A DNA stretch of 64,000 nucleotides from Acestrorhynchus altus (lineage: Eukaryota > Chordata > Actinopteri > Characiformes > Acestrorhynchidae). The stretch is taken from assembly GCA_034509495.1 (NCBI GenBank), contig CM067519.1:23375598-23439597 (forward strand), read 5' to 3'. Below, one piece after another: positions 61,601-64,000 of this stretch. Position 1 is the first letter of the stretch, and the number at the start of each line of letters is the position of its first letter. Position numbers and translations under genes: made by a program. The notes beneath the pieces were generated by a model. The model saw only the letters and a program-made list of their open reading frames with translations, was not told where the DNA came from and searched no databases.

Positions 61601-64000
61601 TTTTAATCATCACCACGGACACAGGCACTCTTTAAAAAACTCTTTTAAAGGTTTTCTCCTCATTACTCCATGTCTGACTGAATAATTTGTTATGCTACTT
61701 TATGGTTTTTCACACCAACCTGTTGATTCATTTGCTAATGGTAGAAGCTGCACAGATTTTAGACTCTGGACACGAATGTGTACATCTTCACGTATTTTTC
61801 CTCTCAGAAGATCGTCCCCTGATGGCCAGAGCTTTCGATCCTCGGTGGAGGAGAACCCCTTGAAAAATAGGGTCAGAGCACAGAACAGTGACAAGGACTC
61901 TGATGATGACTATGAAAATGTGAGTTAACATCATCCACACCACCCACTGCTAACAGGGGCTTGCATTACAATGCAGTTGGCGCCATGAGTCACTTCCTCA
62001 ATAACACTTACTCTTAAAATAGACTTAAGTGTACATCTGTGTGGGATTTACATCATGTGTTCTTAATTGCTCTGTTTTCCATCTGTCACAGCATTTAACA
62101 AAGTGTTTGGGTGTTCAAAGGCTCCATTTGTCTTGAATCGGATGAGATTCGGATTTTACAGTATAAACACTAATCAAATACAGTGTTTTTCAACCCTTGT
62201 CCCGGAGGCACCCCTACCCTGCATATGTTCAAGCTATCCCTGCTCCCACCACACCTGATTCAACTAATCAGCTCGTTAATAGGCCCTTCAGAGTTGCATG
62301 GGGGTGTGTAAAAGCAGTGCTTCCAATGCCTGGTCCTGGAGGCACCCCTACCCTGCATATTTTCAAGCTGTCCCTGCTCCCACAAGTCCTTCAGTGTTGC
62401 AGGGGGATGTTGAAAAAGTGAAAAAGTGTAAGTAACTCATTCATGGTCATTGTCTCCCTGTCATTTCCAGGTGCAGTTGCCTGACTCAGTGTTTGTGGAC
62501 ACCACAGAAACCAGTGTTGTTGAAAAGTAAGAGACATTTTCATTGTTTATTTCTGACTGCTACACATGACAGTAAAAGCTCCAATAAGTGCTAGACGTGG
62601 TAATATACCATAACTCTGACTATGATTCTTACTGTAGCCAGTAAATGTTTTTTACTGCGTTTTAACCATGTCATAATGTATTATCGGGGGAAAAAATACA
62701 GAGAAAGCAGTTTTTTGCTCCCATCTAGTGGACTGGACTGGTAATTAGGTAGTATAGTTGGTCTTGGTATACCATGTCTTCCAGTCTCTCTCTTTCTCTC
62801 TGTCTCTCTCTTTGTCTTTATCTCATTCTGTTGCTCAAACTAGTCCCTGGATTTGTAGATTTGATTCATTTGATGTGTTTACAAAGAAAGTCCACAGATA
62901 TTTAAACTGGACATGTCTCACTTTGTGTATGTATATCTCATTAGATATGCATCTCACTAAGCCTTCCTCCCTTCTGTCACTATAGATTATTTAAAGAGTT
63001 GACCAGCTCCCCACAGGATGGCCTGTATTGCATCCGAAACTCAGGAACAAAGACATCAAAGGTTCGGCACAGTGTGATGTATGGAGATGCATATGGAGAT
63101 ATGCAGGATGTTATGCAATCTGGGACTGTGTTGTTTTGCATGTTGAAATGTACTAATTTGGTTCTTCTGGCAGGTGCTTGTTGTGTGGGATGTGAGTCTG
63201 AATAAGGCCAGAAACTACCGTGTCTTTGAGGAGGTAAATATCATCATCATCTAAAACAGTGGGTCTCAGTCCTGGTCCTGGAGTGACACTGCCCATAGGT
63301 TTTAGACTACTAATGAACTAACTGATGAGCACCTGCAGGGAAGTGGTTCTCCAAGACCAGGATTAAGAACCACTGATCTAAAACAATAAGCCTAAACTAA
63401 TACTGCCTCATAACTGAGTTTATGTTACCCTGTAGGCCTCTGTCTTGTACTTACATGAAATGATGCAGGTGCTAATACCAGTGTTTACTCTCAATATTGA
63501 GAAACAGCCAATGACAGCTTCACATAATGCATCAGAAAGGAAATTCTAATATATATTATTAATATCCATAACAAAAAAGGCATATTTATGTTATAAATAT
63601 ATAAAATTCTACAATATATAACTTTAAAACATTTAATTCCCATTTTATTGTCCCACCATCGACACGTTTGAGTGTTTATTTCAGACAAATCCCTGAAATG
63701 AAAAGAAAAGGAAAGGAAAGAAAGAAGGACAAGTAATGACACGGTTCACTTTAAAACCCAAACACATCTTCAGACACAGCCAAAACATCATTATCCACAC
63801 TTATGGTTTGGTGGTTTCTCTCTTTCTGTGTGTGTGTGTATGTCTCCTCTCCTGCAATCTGTAGGACTCAACATTATTCCTGGAGACAGATGTGACCTTC
63901 CCGTCTTTGGCAGCGCTGGTGGAGCACTACCACAGCCACCCCCTGCCTAACCATGGCTCCCTGTGCTTACAGCAGCCTTATGGTTACACACCACCCAGGT
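57171..64000 (+). CDS. sh3bp2: SH3 domain-binding protein 2 (3BP2), adaptor with PH and SH2 domains
   Basis: Coding exons: 57175-57310, 57553-57655, 58945-59062, 59211-59278, 60043-60128, 60234-60290, 60397-60997, 61808-61919, 62471-62526, 62986-63061, 63174-63233 and 63865-64000, giving 536 residues in one consistent frame (human 561). The start, MTTAPISWPNPMRAIGAQNL, aligns residue for residue with the mammalian N-terminus. A PH domain spans about residues 25-130 (SGYLHKKGG, then TWYFSAASEEE). Acidic FYGP and EEDYL segments follow, then a long proline-rich region that starts PPPSYPPPPVP, the Abl-SH3-binding motif. RSSPDG at about 391-396 is the tankyrase-binding site. The SH2 domain starts near 450, with GLYCIRNS holding the phosphotyrosine-binding Arg (about R463). 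In mammals 3BP2 links immune and bone-cell receptors to Syk, Src, Vav and PLC-gamma in the cytoplasm. The window ends one base (T) after PYGYTPPR, so only the stop is unseen. The intron at 57656 has a GC donor. Confidence 0.97.
58533..58603. repeat. (GT)n microsatellite in sh3bp2 intron 2
   Basis: A long GT tract with a TC interruption near 58551. It abuts the palindrome at 58603. Confidence 0.95.
58603..58705. repeat. Inverted repeat with an (AT)n core
   Basis: The left arm (58603 onward, gagatatttttgtctatata, then gcacat) and the right arm (atgtgctatatagacaaaaa then tatctc, ending 58705) are near-perfect reverse complements of about 35 bases. They flank an AT tract (58636-58673) that is itself self-complementary, so the whole 103 bp can form one long hairpin. 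Confidence 0.9.
61180..61390. repeat. Dispersed 'gggaccc / gggcccc' repeat in sh3bp2 intron 7
   Basis: 'aacatgggccccatctggat' matches 'aacatgggctctatctggat' near 5622. Neighbouring blocks (ggggttcccagatggccc, gtagcccaactaggaacc) repeat the same word type. Confidence 0.5.
62175..62400. mobile_element. MITE-like repeat with an internal tandem copy, sh3bp2 intron 8
   Basis: The block 'ggaggcacccctaccctgca' with the following 'ttcaagct.tccctgctccca' occurs twice, at about 62203 and 62338. The element resembles the palindromic family at 4288. Confidence 0.65.
62786..62822. repeat. CT-rich simple repeat, sh3bp2 intron 9
   Basis: tctctctctttctctctgtc-type tract. Confidence 0.85.
63255..63385. mobile_element. 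Palindromic MITE-like element, sh3bp2 intron 11
   Basis: The left end 'cagtgggtctcagtcctggt' and the right end 'accaggattaagaaccactg' are reverse complements with few mismatches. The short centre makes the whole a hairpin. Confidence 0.75.

Overview
The window is vertebrate nuclear DNA, almost certainly from a ray-finned (teleost) fish, possibly an otophysan such as a characiform or catfish; I cannot fix the species. The reasons are GT-AG split genes with vertebrate-type exons, two SCPP-family mineralisation genes next to each other, remnants of Tc1/mariner transposons, a 3' LINE tail of the fish L2 type, tRNA-headed SINEs, palindromic MITE-like repeats and long dinucleotide microsatellites. 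Nothing here is prokaryotic.

Left end (1-12400): two secretory calcium-binding phosphoprotein genes face each other tail to tail. A short acidic Ser-rich SCPP gene lies on the + strand (coding exons 780-839 and 2946-3248). Osteopontin (spp1) lies on the - strand (coding exons from 11018 down to 7351, TATA-like box near 12375). Both proteins carry an RGDN integrin-binding motif, in the SCPP protein at the extreme C-terminus. A 45-bp minisatellite (6415-6690) sits between their 3' ends.

Middle (12400-55900): about 43 kb with no gene I can name. It holds decayed Tc1-like transposase pieces (about 26.9, 27.7, 42.2, 43.4, 44.6, 53.1 and 54.3 kb), SINEs, MITE-like families and microsatellites. Two small unnamed candidates stand out because promoter, signal peptide and other gene signals line up. 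One is a compact one-exon frame at 48404-48686: TATA box, signal peptide, Trp/Cys-rich peptide and immediate AATAAA. The other is a - strand Cys-rich locus at 36138-35561: TATA box, strong Kozak ATG and signal peptide, followed by broken frames. Both are tentative.

Right end (55900-64000): sh3bp2 on the + strand, encoding the SH3-domain-binding adaptor 3BP2. Twelve coding exons from 57175 to the window edge give an N-terminal PH domain, a proline-rich middle with the tankyrase-binding RSSPDG motif, and a C-terminal SH2 domain. The coding sequence appears complete except for its stop codon, because the window ends one base after the last expected codon. One intron uses a GC donor. An upstream segment ending at 56045 could be an alternative first exon that extends the protein in frame.

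The named genes have skeletal links: SCPP proteins and osteopontin act in mineralised matrix, and 3BP2 in mammals signals in osteoclasts and osteoblasts. I see no evidence here that they are co-regulated.
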